64,000 bases of DNA. Source: Irpex lacteus (Eukaryota; Basidiomycota; Agaricomycetes; Polyporales; Irpicaceae). The notes beneath the pieces are model-generated. The model worked only from the letters and a program-made list of their open reading frames with translations, had not been told where the DNA came from and did not search any database. Below, one piece after another: positions 45,849 through 60,500 of the stretch. Numbering within the stretch: the first letter of the stretch is position 1; the number at the start of each line of letters is the position of its first letter. The position numbers were made by a program, and so were the translations under genes. Location of the stretch: assembly GCA_001986395.2 (NCBI GenBank), contig MQVO02000025.1, forward strand, positions 124,001 to 188,000, given 5' to 3'.

Positions 45849-48714
45849 CACGGTCTATACATCCTTGGGAATGCTTCCAACCTTCGCAAAAATTCAACGT
45901 GGTCTACCATCGTCGATGAGTTAGAGAATCGGGAACAAATTGGCCCTGCTCTGCCCATTGTTTGTGTCCGCCACCCCGACCAGGTTCAACAGGTATGTAA
46001 GCCTGGAGAGCTGAATCGATTTGCACCGGGTGGAGGCTGCTTGTTGCCATGCGCGACAAAGATGCCTTGCGGACATGTCTGTCCATCGATCGTAAGTCAT
46101 CGCTCAAGTACCGCTGTAATATATTTCCAACACATCTATCAGTGTCACGATACACGGGACAATCACCGAAGCACATTCTGCAGCATGCCGTGCAGCAGAA
46201 CACCTTGCCCCAGACAACATCCGTGCGACAGAAAATGCTCTGAGAATTGCGGCGACTGTAGGTTCCCCATGTACAATGTCCAGCTTCCTTGTGGCCATGT
46301 CATTGCTTCTATTCCTTGGTAAGTTCCTCACTAGGTGTAAATGTGTATCGCTTGTTCACTTGAATCCGCAGCCATCTCTACGACAATCTCAGCACGGTTA
46401 TATGCCCTGTGGAGGTCACTAAGAGACTTCCTCGTTGCGAGCACTCAGCTGTAATGCCTTGTGGACAGGAGCCTGGGCAATGGACATGCCAGGAGCTCTG
46501 TGGCGGGACCATGACGTGCTGTACAAAGACTTGCAAGAGCAGGTGCATGGACTGCCAAATGCTGTCGGACCCTGAGCCTGAGAGTAACGGTGGCACAAAG
46601 AAGATCGCACGGTCGACTCACAAAACCCATCCATGCGAGCGCACTCTCTATTGTCAGCACCTGTGTGGGCTTGACTGTCATCCCAAGGAAAACGGTTGTA
46701 ACCCGAGCTGTCAAGGAGAGTGCCGCCAACGTTGTAGTCATCATCAATGCAACAAACCGTGCTCAGTGCCCTGTGCACCGTGTATGCAGCCGTGCGAATG
46801 GAGGTGTCCTCATCAGGAATGTCCGGTCGCATGCGGATCGGTTAGTGCCCCTGATGACATGCAAGTGAGAATAAAGCTGACCTTCCACAGATATGTGCAC
46901 GCCTTCCCTGTGACGAGCCTTGTCCCAATGCACTCGATTGTGGCCATCCATGTCCTTCAGGTACTTTAAGCACGCTATACCTATATCTCTTCAAACACTG
47001 ATGACAAAATGATTCCAGTTTGCGGGGAGAAATGTCATAGCCAGATCTGCGTTGAATGTCTCCCCGAGGATGGCAAGGCTGACATCGTGGACTTTATCAT
47101 GCAGCGTACTCTGGCCGAAATCGATTTATCGTCGACGGATGTGTCCGATCGTCTCATCGCCCTCGAATGTCGCCATATATTCACCGTAGAAACGCTGGAC
47201 GGTCACTGTCACATGAGCGACTACTACAACGTCGATCCGATGGGCAACTATCTCGCTCTGAAGGCTCCGCCTGTGGACTATCAGTTGCCACCTGTCTGTC
47301 CCACCTGCAGAGGAACGATCACATCCCAGAGGTACGGACGTGTCACGAAGCGGGCTATTCTGGACGTTCTAGAGCAGAACGTGGCTGGCACCATGTCTCG
47401 TTCTCTCGAGGAACTGAATCCTGCCCTCGAACGCATTTCGACTGGTATATCTGCGTTGGAAGGTAATGCTCAGAAGATTGTGGCGGATGCTGACAATATT
47501 TCGGACCCTTCAAAAATACGAGGGGAATTCGCCAAAGGCAAGACCACAGAGCCTCTACCCTCGTCTCGCTTGGATCAAAATGCGATGCACAGCGTGCATG
47601 GCTTCTCTACCACCGAGTCTCGAGCTTGGAATGCTGTGGTCGGAGAGCTCCTCACGCTGTATAGACAAGCCCATGCAATTTCTACGAGGCGAGGTGCGCA
47701 TGTCCAAGCATACGAGGCCGCTGTGACGACTCTATACCGTCTCGAGCTCCGTGCTATCGTGGAGGACCCTGATGATTCCGCGGATGATACTGCGCCAGAG
47801 CCGCGTGCGATTGAAGCAGCCCGACGAGACATCGGACAGCCTCCCCACAAAGCCGATAGCAAGTTTCAGGTTGAGGCATATCATCGTACACTCGAGTTGC
47901 GGTTCATGCTCGCGCAACTTGCCCAGAGTCGAATCGAGGGGCTATCATCCACTCTCACAGACGTCGATGCCATCAAGCATCGCGGTCATTGGTTTTCCTT
48001 TGCCGATTTCATATATCTTTCTTGCGAGGAGGACGCCAGAAAGGCATTGTCCATGGCCGAAGCGTCTTCCGCTACTCGACAATCCGCACAGTGCTCTGTC
48101 TATGTAACTCGAGCACAATTCGAACGATTCCGGTTCCAAGTCACCTTCGCGGAGAAGCAGTTATCGTCTATGAGTCACACAGATGGCCGTAAAAAACGCG
48201 AGCAGTTGGCAGTGGAAGTGGACACGGAGCGTCGCCGCATCAATCTGGAGCTCGATCGTTTACAGAGCGTATACCTCCGAAGCAGACCCACCCAAACAAT
48301 ACAAGATCTTCATACCGAAAGGAAGTGGTTCACAGACAGCTGCCATAGGAAAGTCGAGAAGTATGTGAAAGAACTTGAGAAACTGGCCGATTTCGTTCGT
48401 AAAGGAGGCACGTACGAGGCGCTATCGATGCAAGAGATGGAAGACATAGTCAAGGCCTTTGACTTTGGTAAGCTATTGTTTCTCTAGTAGTAGGGTTCAC
48501 ATCTGCTTATGCGTTCGCTCAGGATATACAGGTCATTTTTACAGATGCCCCAACGGCCATCCATACGTGATCGGCGAAGTAAGTCAGGTCTATACCAATC
48601 TGAAAACGATATGCTTATGGTTACGTTTAGTGCGGTGGAGCGATGGTTCAAGGAAGATGCCATGAGTGCGGTGAGGCAATTGGTGGCGGCAGTCACACTT
48701 TGTTAGAAACCAAT
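45849..48714 (+). pseudogene. NFX1/ZNFX1-type helicase, fragment 2 (end of motif VI, zinc fingers, C-terminal domain)
   Basis: The fragment continues fragment 1 after the gypsy insertion: HGLYILGNASNLRKNSTWS, then CKPGELNRFAPGGGCLLPC, and a series of NFX1-type zinc fingers (CGHVCPS, CSRTPCPRQHPCDRKCSENC, CGQEPGQWTCQELC, CQHLCGLDC, CNKPCSVPC, CGEKCHSQICVECL). A 492-codon exon begins at about 47009, with CPTCRGTI and a long helical region. The last intron joins to GHFYRCPNGHPYVIGE and CGGAMVQGRCHECGEAIGG, the C-terminal signature of the family. It is interrupted by KDZ copy 2 at 48715, within the last exon. Introns are short and intact, so decay is recent and caused by insertions. Confidence 0.85.
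48708..48714 (+). repeat. Target-site duplication AACCAAT, left of KDZ copy 2
   Basis: AACCAAT is repeated at 62434-62440. Seven bases are identical; extending to eight adds one mismatch. Reading across one copy continues the helicase frame from HTLLETN into STAREFEDIL. Confidence 0.85.
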
Positions 48715-48777
48715 CAACTTATGGCATAGGTATGAAACATCACCACTCTCTTATACGTTATGGGCTTCATACATGAT
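48715..48777 (+). repeat. Left terminal inverted repeat, KDZ copy 2
   Basis: Pairs with 62369-62433 in inverted orientation. The subterminal GTGGTGATGTTT motifs follow at 48793-48845 and the 132-base tandem repeat at 49078-49343. Confidence 0.78.
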
Positions 48778-49706
48778 CCATAAGTTAACTCTGTGGTGAT
48801 GTTTACAGACCGTGGTGATGTTTCATTAGGCCTGCGGTGATGTTTCAGCACGGTTCGAATGTCCTAAAGGGGTTGTAGCGCCTTCAGCCGGCCCCCGGCA
48901 TGGTGGCGGATGTTCAAATTTATGATAGCATCGCACCCACAGCTGATACCAGCATTGATCTGATCAATTCCCGGCAGAAAGGGCTGCAAAAACCGATATG
49001 TGCCAGTTCCGGTAGGTCCAGGCGTCCGATTATACTTTCTTTTATTTGTTCCCATCAAATATTCACTTCTAAAGCAGCAACACTACTTACGATCAAATAA
49101 AATATATCGTTTTTGGTCTTTATGAGCGCTACTACTTTTGGCACGTCTGCTTCACCATTTGGGAGCTCATTCCCACGGTCCATAGGTACTGTTGGTGGCC
49201 GAGCGTGAGCAACACTACCTACGATCAAATAAAATATACCGTTTTTGGTCTTTATGAACGCTACTCCTTTTGGCAGACATCTGCTTCACCATTTGGGAGC
49301 TCATTCCCACGGTCCATAGGTACTGTTGGTGGCCGAGCGTGAGCGCATCAGCCACTGAGCGGAACACACCAAGCCCTTTCACCGATGCTGTGATAGTATA
49401 GCAGTATAAGAGCTTGTTGTTGCACAGGACGGAACCATATTGATCACCAAATTTCACGTATGTTTTGCATTATACGAGCGCGCTTGCCAGCTCTGAACTG
49501 CTTTCCCACGGTCAGTCATTAATGACTGGGACTGATACCGTCGAGCACATGAATATTAGCCGGTAATATTCCATTATAAACATTACAAACATGTAGCGGT
49601 ACAAGAAAATCGTCTCAAAGCCTCAATAGCCCTCCCAAGAGCACCAAGAAACGCTACAGTTGTACGATAACGGCAACGCGAGTTATAACGATGCGAAACG
49701 ATACTC

Positions 49707-52688
49707 CTACCCACGGCGGGCCCGCTTGCTTTGCCTCGTGGACGTGGGCTGACCGACATTCTTCTGCTTCTGTTTCCCCTTGCCCTTGCCTTTTGGTAGC
49801 AAGGGCGGTGTTTCACTTTCGTCCTCATCAGATGAGTCTTCCCGGTGTCGCTTCCTATTGTGATAGATCAGTGCCAATATTACCATGATAGTAGGCGATA
49901 TACTTTGCAGACTTCTTAGCATCTAGCACCTCATGGACGACCCACTGGACATCCCCAAGCACCTGAGCCCATTCCGAGGTGGTTACGACTTGTCGTAATG
50001 CTACAAGCCCGGCAATGACGTTGAGGAATCCATTCGGTCCCGGGTTGTACAGGCTTGACCAGTCGCCAGAGCCGCGACCGACGACCTTACCGTCTACACG
50101 CTTACGCCACGAAGGGTTCAAGGTTGCCCACCAATTGAGATACTTCTGAGCGTAAGCGTCTTTGTCTTTGAGAACCACGGCACCGGCTCGAGCGTTCTGT
50201 GTCCAGAGCGAAATATCCTTGGGGCGAGTCCCCGGAGAGAAGCCAACTCTCTGGATAAGAAGTCAGGAGGGTACATCTACTGAAGCCAACGTACGCACCG
50301 ACTGTGCCCACCCTTGTTCTTCCTCCAACATGACCCAATCCGCCAGTAACTGCATCCAGATAGCCGTCTGCGACTCCTCGATGCTCTCCTTCATGAAACG
50401 GTCGAAGTGATCCTGAGCCCATTCCGGCCATCCAGACTTATCAATGTTGCCGATGATGGTGTTGAGACTGTGGACGATTACTGCGGAAAAATGAGTCCGT
50501 TGTGTGCATATGTATAAGCCTGAGGTCGACCTCACCTTGACTGTTATGAGCATTCTCACTTTCTTGCTCTGCGCTCAAGCTGGTCCCTTGCAAATTATTT
50601 CCGACCGAAGTGTCGTCCTCCTCCGCGCGAGCAGCGTTGGCGGCGGTCAGGACGTCTTCGTTCTGGGGTGTGGGGGATAGGTTCTCGACCGTAGTTCTTA
50701 GTTCGTGGCAGTTGTTGCCACCAGCATTGTTGCTGCTGCTGTCCCCCTCGTCGTCGTTGTCGGACACGGATGCTTCATCGCGGCGGGTGCGAGGGCGCGA
50801 CAAAGCCTGATTTGGGGTTTGACGCCCGGCTTCATAGTCATCATCGTCGTCCTGATCAGCCCGACGGCGCTTGCGGGGTAAATGATTCCCACCCTTTCCG
50901 CTGCCGATGCCCATGTCAGTGTCCAACCCTAGCTTTCGTCGTTCCGCCCACAAGGCAGCCATGTTGTTCTCTCTGGTGAGCTCAAAGTCAGTCAGGCCAT
51001 TGAGCTGGGCCACCTCGGCCTCTCTATCCTTCTCAGACATCTCTGCCAGCTTTGCTCGCAAATGCTCACTCGCACCGTCAGGCAAACGCAGCCTACCTCG
51101 TGGCTTGGGACGCGGCACGTTGGAAGAGGTGGATGTCTCGAGTGATGCAGCGCCGGTTGTCGTACGTATTGTCGTCCCAGCAGTCCGGTTAGGTGCTGAT
51201 TTCTCCCCGCCAGATCGACGTGTACGAGCCGCTACAGGCTCAACCTCCTTCCCTGCTCCTTCCTCGTCGGCATCCTCATCCTCGTCATCCTTCTCCTCGT
51301 CATCCTTCTCCTCGTCATCCTCCTGCTCTTCTTCTGGAGGAGCGGATGCGCATGTGTCAACCAAGTTGATATCGCGTGCTACCTGGTTTGTACCTCCACC
51401 CGTTTGCGACGCTGCTTTAGCTGATCAGATATTGGTACTTATTGGCAGCATTATAGTTCGTATCAAGAGCATACGCACAAGGGACGGTATGCGCCAAAAA
51501 CTTGGCAAAGTGACCCAACATCACAGTCTTGAAGCCCTCAGGATCGAACGCTGACAGATCGCGAGGAACGGGCTCGTTCGTCTTGCCGTAGTGTACCACG
51601 GCAACCGTGTACTTGGTACTCCCTTCGCGCGGTGGAGCACCTGCAATCAACGAGACGCACGGCAGGCCAGTATGCTTACTGACAAGCTGAAGCATTGGGG
51701 TCAGCACCGACGAGAGGCGCCTCTGTGCTCTGCACCAGGTTTAGATAAAGCTGACAAGCGTAAATGGAGAGCTTACTCCGCGTGGTCTACGGGATCCTCA
51801 GACGGGTTCCCCGCCATTATTCCCTTCGCTTTGGCTTTCTCTAACTTCGATGCAGCCTCCACCTTGGCCTTCCACTCTTTTCTAATGTGCTCTGGCTGCG
51901 CATCAAAGAGCTCGCGCGCAACCTTGTTCCGCTGGCTCATGATAGCACCACGGCCCGATAGCTCCATTCCTTCCAACTCTGCGCTCACTAAAGCCACGTT
52001 CTCTGCCATCCAGCCCTGCCACGGAGCCTTCTTCCTCGGCATTCGACCTTGACGACGTTGTAAATCCGTCAGCGGCTTTGTCCACGGATTCTTGCCGCCG
52101 CCGCCGGCTCGGACGGTTTGCCAACGGTAGAAGCTTTTCATCGACTGCGACAGATACATAGTCAGGAGCTCGTTCATATGCCTTGCTCACACGACATACC
52201 TTGTTTGTGGTTAAGACCACTCTTTCCTTCGGCAGTTGCGCTGCCAATGGTCCCATCTCCTCTCGCACCTCCTTCCAAGTGAATGTCGCCCAAAATCCAC
52301 TTCGTATATCCTCCCAGAACTCATCCAACTTGCCGTTCTTTCCCTCCTTCATCGCTGAAATGCGCAAGTACCGCTCAACATGCTGAGACAGAAACTCCCG
52401 CTGCGGTCCTTGAAAGCGCCCTTGATTCCCGGCTTTCTTCCCCTTAGCAGCAGCTCGCTCTGCCTTAGTCTTGGCGCGTGGAAGAAGGTGCTGCAACTCT
52501 CCCGCCAACTCGTCATCATCATCCCTCTCGCCTTCGTTGTTGTCTACGCCCTGCTTGTCTGCCTCCTCTTCATCGGGTTGGTTGATTATTGTGTCCCCTG
52601 CGGGCGCGTTTTGTTCATCTTCGTCGCGGATCGCGGATTCCCTGATCGCAACCAGGTTCTCGTCCATTGAGGGAGGAGTTTCTGACAT
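49707..52688 (-). CDS. KDZ cargo gene A, copy 2
   Basis: The model is complement(49707..49854, 49904..50250, 50299..50480, 50536..51420, 51479..51729, 51777..52144, 52200..52688), 889 residues, with the same seven exons as copy 1. One difference was noticed at 51088 (G, against A at 26239), giving Arg instead of Cys in RGRLRLPDG. The Arg codon CGT is probably ancestral, since the change in copy 1 is a CpG transition. The function is unknown, as described for copy 1. Confidence 0.75.
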
Positions 52689-52965
52689 AGCAAGAGTGGC
52701 GATATAAATCGTTGTGCGCGAGGGACGAAGAGGTCAAAATTCCTTCAGGTGTCCGCGCGCTTCAATAAGGTTCTCACTGGCCCATTTACGGTAGGATTCA
52801 CAGCAAGATTCACAGATTTCTGCATCATTACGGTCGAGACTGATGGATGAGAGTAGGACTGTTCGATCTGAATCGGACATGCTCCCAGGCTAGCGCTTGG
52901 CTGGCCATATAAACCCTTTCGACTCCTCCAACGGGGCCATCCTCTCTCTTCCCCAATCTTCCACC

Positions 52966-54013
52966 ATGCGCGTCGCATCCGACTCCCAGCAGCCCCAATC
53001 CCAGTCTCCCCCCCTCCCTCGGACTGGCCGCAATGCTGGTGATTCCCAGGCTCGCCCTAAGGCCAATCGCTCGTCCACTCCGACTCCTGACGAGCTCGCC
53101 GAGGAGCTTGAGTACTGGCACGTCACGTACGCCCCTCCCTCCTCTCTCTACCACATTCTCTCAATTAACCATCCGCTACTAGTGATGACTCGGTCTTTGA
53201 CGTGCAGGTTACGAAGGAGGACGTCATCGCTCCTGGCGAAGTCACCGCGAACACCGAGTGCCCCTTCTTAGACGTCTCTTGCCACAAGTTCCACGTCGTT
53301 CTTGAGGGCTCGAGCGTCGGAGTGTTCGACGATGGGTAAGTAGGATATAGTTAGCCGCGTCCTACTCTAATAATGTTCAATAGCGGGCTGGCGTCGTCGC
53401 TGGTTCTCAAGTACCCCGCAAACAAGTACCGTGCGTTCTCCCGTCCGGAGGATGCCTGGGTGTCCTGGATCAAGAACTGTGCGGAAGGCAACGTCGATCG
53501 CAGGAAGGTTCATCGCAGGAGTCTCGCCCCCTACGTCGTCTCGGAGGCTGAGCTGAACCGCCGCATCGACGATCTCACCGTGCTTCGTGCACGCGAGATG
53601 CAGTTTGCGGCTGCTCTCCAAGAGATGAATGATAAGGAGCAGGCCGCCGCCGCCGCCACCGAGGGCAACAAGGAGAACACTGCCTCCACTCCAGGCCCTT
53701 CGACCCGAACACCGTTGGCTACGGTCACCCCCACCAATCCTCCTGCCGCTCCCGCCACCCAAATCAATGTGCCCGCAATGGGCGGACTTTACTATATTCT
53801 CGTCGACGGGCAGACAGAGGGGATCTACGGGAATAGGTAAATGCAATCGACTTATCCGTTCGGAAGAGTCATGTGGCTGATCACGCATGCAATAGGAATG
53901 TATTCCTCACCGCCCTTGCTCGCTCCCCCGAGAGCCGCTATCTCACTGCCCACACAAGTGAGGAGGCTGACGCTCTATTTGCCATGCACAGGGCTCGTCG
54001 TCACCAGGAGTGA
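52966..54013 (+). CDS. KDZ cargo gene B with two RNase H1 N-terminal-like domains, copy 2
   Basis: The model 52966..53126, 53183..53335, 53384..53836, 53896..54013 gives 294 residues. I noticed no difference from copy 1. The same TATA-like sequence lies at 52906-52913. The domain reasoning is given under copy 1. Confidence 0.72.
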
Positions 54014-57000
54014 TCCACTACCGCGTGCCTATCCTTCCCCTCCCCTTCTTGTTCCCGCCGTGCACATTTGAACGCTGCTCAGGCGGTTGAATCGCTATCG
54101 CACACATCATGTTGGCCGCCTCTCGCCCTTGTAGGCATTATGTCTTGTTGCTTGCTGTTCGTCGTTGCTGCTATATCTCACTCAATTTCCGTACGCCTAG
54201 CTTTCTTTCTCGATGTGCGCGCGTATATACACGCCAGCCGCCTTATCGATATCTTGTAGCCGCTGCTGTCCCCCGTTTTCTTCTTCCGGTCGTGTTCTGT
54301 TTGTGTATGCTTGCCTCTCTGCCTGCCGATTGTCACTGCGTGCTTCTCATCTGTCATATGCCCACCGCCCTGATGGACTGCCCGGTCTGCTGACCTTTGC
54401 TACCACTGTGTATAGTAACATCACCCCCGCTCGAGTATAAATTCATGCATCATTTCATATGCTATACCAACTGCGGCTCAAGCCACCGCCTAGATGAGTG
54501 TATATAGCGCTATGTTTGTGTCTGAGTATACCCGCTATGGTCGAGGTTGCACAATGGGGCACGGCTTCTACTAATGAGAAGCCACGCCACACAGATTTCC
54601 CATCTAGACGCGGCTTCCGTCGCCCAAGTGAGTCCGGAGAACCCGGCCAACCAGTTAGTTAGTCCAGATAATCTTATCTATGACGTCGGGCAGACGGTCG
54701 TACTCATCGTGGCACACAACGAAGTCGAGTTTAACCTGTGCTGCTCATTGGCATCGGGCACTTACACGCAGGTACATACCGTCCTGTCAACCCTGAATCC
54801 CGAGTGCGGCACTACCTTCACCTTCTAACTTGTGCACGCGCAAACGTCTTCTCTCTCGCAATGGGTGCGTGTAACATGTACAAGTGGGCAGGGTAGTGTA
54901 CTCGACCACAAATGTTTGATGTGCGTAATGTACTTGGTTGTGTGTAATTAGCTTCCAATGATATACTGTGTAAGCTAGTATCGTTGAACAGGACCGTGCG
55001 AAGGCTACACTAGCGGACTGAAGTGGAGGGTAGATTTTAACATCATTCGTCTCGGACAGTCGATGTGCGCATAGGCCCGGTGTAGTACTAGATGCTGAAT
55101 ATATGGAGGCGAAAGAACAATACTCGTTAATTAATAAAGTAAGCTTAACATAGACGTGTACATCCCGCACGGTGCCCCGGTGCCCTTCCCATACTAACAG
55201 CAATGCATTGCACAGAAACAAATGCGAGGTAGAGAATCACATCACACACCTTGGAAAGTATTTGTGCACATGTCTCTTGCGTATAATCTTCATACTAATG
55301 CGAGATGCGATAGAGAGGGGACAGCATGTTGAGAACATATGAGTGCGACCTCAGCATGTACGTGCCGACCATTAGAGTCACTGCTGGCCACCCCTTAATA
55401 AAGCCAGCGTGTCGCACACACCCATATAACATCCGAGATATCATTCGGAATGTATCTAAGTGGTGGAAGTGGTCTGTATCTCGACTAGTGCCTCACGGTA
55501 GCGAAACATCTATACGTAGGCCTATAAGCACCGATAAACCGTTTATTTCAACATATCGTACAAACTACGCATGTATAATAGCATAGAATAGCTCACATGT
55601 TATGCTACAATATGTATTAGATGACATGTTGACGCTGTGTTGAGAGGGACAGTGGCCTTGCGAAAAAGCAGTGGAGTTAGGTTAGGATCTGCAGTAGCGT
55701 CAAGTAGTTCGAGTTGACCTGAAACTCACACTTCGTCTACACAGGCGCTACATACGTTCTCTTGCAACTCCCGCGATGTGAAGCCACTCTACTCGTTGCA
55801 TATCCACCGTTACCGTCGGACTTCCTGTAGTCTGTCAATGGAACTCTGTCGGAGTATTCTGACAACAATTCCGATGTCATCAATGTAAGTCTTCCGTGTC
55901 CAAATGTTCCGCATACCGTGGTCGTCGTAAACTGACCAGTACATCTCTAGAAGATGTGGTACAAGTGGAGTCGAAAGAGTATCTGACTAGGAGCAGTGGG
56001 CATACATAGGGGCCAATTCTAGAGGCATCAGATTGCATGTAATTGCGCATTCTGTAAAGGTACGTCTGCAATACCCTACGTAGGCGCAAACATCTTAGGC
56101 TCAACATACTCTGCCACACATAGCTCTGCCGTGGCCGACGCGTGCAATATACATTGGACAATGCGTGCTCAAGCGTGTACAACGTTCAAACCGGTCATCA
56201 GTGGACTAAGCTAGTTGATACGAAGTGACATCAAAGGCTGTTGTCAAGTTCAGTTTACCTCATAGGGGATCTATCTGCGAGAGAAGAATGCACTAAACGG
56301 TGGATATATAATGTACAAGTACTTGAACATCAAAATGTGTGTATTTTATGGTGGTTGTATGCCGTGAGTACATGTGCTCTATAGGCTGATTCCATGTTAC
56401 TTACCGGAGTGCTATCGTCTCAACGGAGTGTTCCCTTGCCACCATATCTCTAGCATATATGGTGAGATACTACGCCTGTGCGTACATACACTTTACGAGA
56501 TGAATAATGTCGACATTTACTTTCCACTTCAGCGATATGTTTGGTTTACTGGCCTAGCAACTGCGAGCTCCCTTTTGGCAATACTCATGTTTGAGGTATG
56601 TCATTGTATGACATAATGTCTGAATTGAGTACCAGAGGTATGCAGACCATCTCCGATTGAGTGCATTGCTCTCCCGACTCACATATGTTGCACTTACCTA
56701 TTGCGAGAAAGATGATGTTCTTGCGTGCGCAAGTTTGAAGGTGAAGATACCGCATTCGAGATTTAAGTCTGACAGTACTATATCTATCTGTGTGCAAAAA
56801 ATCACTCGACGCTGTTGAACAGAACAGTTTAAACTCGAGCTCGTCGTGCGCCACGATGAGCGCGACCGTCTGCCCGACGTCACCGACGTCATAAATAAGA
56901 CGCCTGGCTGCTTGACGAGCCAATGAGAGTGCGTATCATCATGCGCGGGAAAATCAACAGTCAACAGAGCTACTTGGCGCCCATTGCCTTTTTACCTCAA

Positions 57001-57506
57001 CCATCTCGTAGGTCTCTACCTGGCCTGCGTCCTTCCCTCTCTTGCAGAGCGTGAGTCCACATGATAACAACTTGTACCGCTCTCTTCACTTATGCGGTAC
57101 CCGTTAGCCCTCAATATGTAGCGGTGGGAGTCGCTGATTGTGCATGCTGCAAAGCCTCTGCCGTCTTTCGTCTTCTTTGTGGCACATACCTGACACGTCC
57201 TTTCCCGGTGAGCTCATATGACCACATGTTAAACCCCTCGCTGATAACAGACTTGCTCGTGTAGTACCTCGGTGGCCATAATTGCAAGCGCAGAAAGAGT
57301 CGCCCAACAATAGGTCCTTCGAGCACCTATACAAGCTGTATAGATCAACCGGACCTAGGAACCTGGCGGCTTTTACTGTGCATGGTCTTGATAACAACGT
57401 CCACGGGGCACACAGGTGAGGCATTCTCTTGTACAGAATGAAAAATCTGGTGTACTTAAGTATCCGACAGAGATATGGCCAGCCTCATTCCCCTCTTACG
57501 CCCACG
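54014..57506. other. Central noncoding region with inverted repeat, KDZ copy 2
   Basis: The inverted-repeat arms lie at about 54674-55124 and 56429-56899, as in copy 1. No convincing gene. Confidence 0.55.
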
Positions 57507-60500
57507 ATGAGTCGCAAGCGAGCCCACCACCAGACAGAGCTCTACTCCTTCAATTCAGCAACGAGCGAACAGCCCATCTGTGTTGTGGTAGCCGACCAAG
57601 TCACGGAAGACGGACTAAGAGTGACACGTCGACAGGATACCTTCGCTGGTCCTCAGGTCAAGAGAAGGCTCGACACTTTTCCAGCTGGCCAGAGCGCTGC
57701 CGTTGCGGACGACTTCAATGTCGACGACATGCAGCTCATCGGCGAGGAAGATGCTGCCGAGATGTTTGCAGAGGACTCTCGCGGTCACAATAAAGACGGA
57801 CGCACCTTCGTCAGCGTAGTAAGTAACACGACGCATGCTCTGCTCGATGCACCTTAATCAAAAATCTGCAGGTCCACGACTCTATCTTATTAGAATGGGC
57901 CACCCGTAGGCGGTCCTTTCTGAACGAGCTCTTACGCGTTGAGGCACCGTCTGTCCCTGCGTCTTCTCTATGCGAGCTATGCGATGCGGAGCGGGTGAAG
58001 AAAGGAGAGTTTCGCTGCAAAGATTGTGAAGGAGGGCTTTTGCTTTGTGGGCCGTGCTGTCTAGAGACTCACGTCGACAACCCGTTCCACAGAATTGAGG
58101 TGTGCTGCTTCCATAACTATGACGCTGACATATACTCACCTGCAGTTAGAAATGGAACGACGTCTATTTTGGGCATGCGACTTTGAAGGACCTCGGGCTG
58201 ATCATACGGCTCGGTCATCGAAGAGGCGATCGTTGTCCCTCTCCCTCGTGGGCGCCGCGTGGTTTCGTTGTCATCAATACGAACGGGTTTCACCCGGTTA
58301 ACCTCCAATTCTGCGAGTGTGATCAAGTACACAAGGCGGGCAATAAGGTGCAGCAGCTGATGCGATATCGGCTGTACAGCGCGACGACCACGGATCCTAC
58401 AACCTGTGCCACCTTCCGCTTACTCGAGCAATTCCACATCACTACCCTTCAGAGTAAGATCACGGCCTACGACTTCTATCATACGCTCTTGAAGATCACT
58501 AGCAACGATGGGCTAGGTCCCCCTTATGTTTGCACATTCCATTTGTCCGCAGCAGGAGCCTGTCACTAATTATATAATCCAGGAACGCTTAAAGCCGTTT
58601 CTGCGGATGGTCCGCGAGTGGAGGCATATGAAGATGCTGAAACGTCGTGGTCGAGGACACTCAACAGATGACATAGAAGACACAGCCAAGGGGGAGCTTA
58701 GTGTACGATGTCCAGCGTGTCCAAGAGTCGGCGTTAACATGCCAAGCAACTGGGATACAATATCTGATGATATGAAGTACGTGCGTGGTCTCATGGTGTC
58801 ATATACTTTGCTAACCGTGCGCCAGATTTATCTACACCATGTTCATTGCCATGGACGCTAATTTCCGTCTCAAACGCCGTGCAATCTCAAGCGAGGAAAG
58901 GGATCCCGCGTTGGGCTCCGGCTGGGCTTACTTTGTCGACGACCCCCCATACCGCCAGTTCATAGTGAGCTGTGCAACTCAGGAAGATGTGAGCATTCCC
59001 CATCGTTAACGTGTGTAGTAACCGATCGCTGATATGGTCTGACTGTAGATGAGTACTTGCACGGGCTTCCAAGCGCTTTTGAGCGCAAACACAAAGCACG
59101 CGCAAGGCTACGCCGCCACGGGAGTCGCGATGTCCGTCTGTGCCCGTCATGGGTTTGTTCTGCCTAACGGTACAGGAGATCTCCAGAAAGGAGAACGGTG
59201 AGTTTGGCTCACTCATCGCTCACTGCTGTCACCTGATTTTCTTTAGTTACTGCAACATGGACTACATCTTTTGGTCCACCGTTGCAAGATTATCTCCGCA
59301 GGTTCAGACACTTATATCGTACGACATCGTATGCCAGTGGACTAAGAACCTTGGTGAACGGTTCCTACGTCTACCCGACCATATACGCACACAGATTCCA
59401 GTGCTTCCAGGCGGCGATCTCCGTTACGCAATCCCAAAGTATCATTGGCGTGCTCATACACAGAAAGACCATCACGTGTATTCGTTCAATTTCCTTCCGG
59501 GCGTTGGCCGTACCGACGGAGAGCAAATTGAGCGTGGATGGGCGACTCACGATGCGGTGGCGTCGAGTGTACGCGAGATGGGGCCTGGTGCACGGCACGA
59601 CACTCTGGAGGATCACTTTGGGTGGAACAATTGGCAGAAGACGTTGAATCTGGGTATGTTTTCTGCGAAGATAATCTATTCTTCAATCTTAGCTGACACA
59701 ATGTAATGTTCAGGAAAGCAGCTCAAACGACGTTTGACTGCTGCAATAGCAGATAGGGATGTGCTACAGGCACAGTGGGAGGACTGGCAGAGGTCTCAAA
59801 GTTCTCGAGACACATGGATCGCGCAGGTGGTTGCATGGGAGCACGGCGGTACAACAGACCCGTATTATATAGAGTCATCCGGTATTTAACTGCAATTACG
59901 TTACGCAATGGGTCAATATGCTTAGTCTTTCTGCAGGGCCCTCAGAGTCTGTTATACGCGTACAATTAGCCTCTGAAGACTACGAAGAGGTCACAAGCGG
60001 CGGAGAGCTGGGAGCCGAGAACCTCACGCCGTCCGGTTTGATCACGGCACTGCTGGACATTGAGGATACTCAGTGAGTGTCTCTCTATATACACTGATCG
60101 TCGTGTTGACGATCCTTGTGCTAGACGACGATTTTGCGCCAAGTATCCGTCGGGTTCCAGGCTTACAGCGGCAGCGACGTCCGACATGCTGAAAGAGCGA
60201 ACGCGCATACATCAACGCCTGTCCGCACTGCGCACGGTCCAGGCCGTCTACATGCCCGTAGTTCCAAATCTACTCGAGGCCTACCTTCGCGACCATGACG
60301 GTGTCGATGCGGAAGTCTACCCTCTGTATCTCCCCCATTCTGTGTCCCCTGAGGACCTCGATCGCTGTAGTACGGGCCTGGCTGACATCGAAGCACGTCT
60401 GCGGGACGGACAGCTACGGGATTCTTTGGACAACCTCCGCTTCGCTCTTCACCATAAGAGCCGTCTGTTAACATCGAAAGCATTACATACCCGCCATCAA

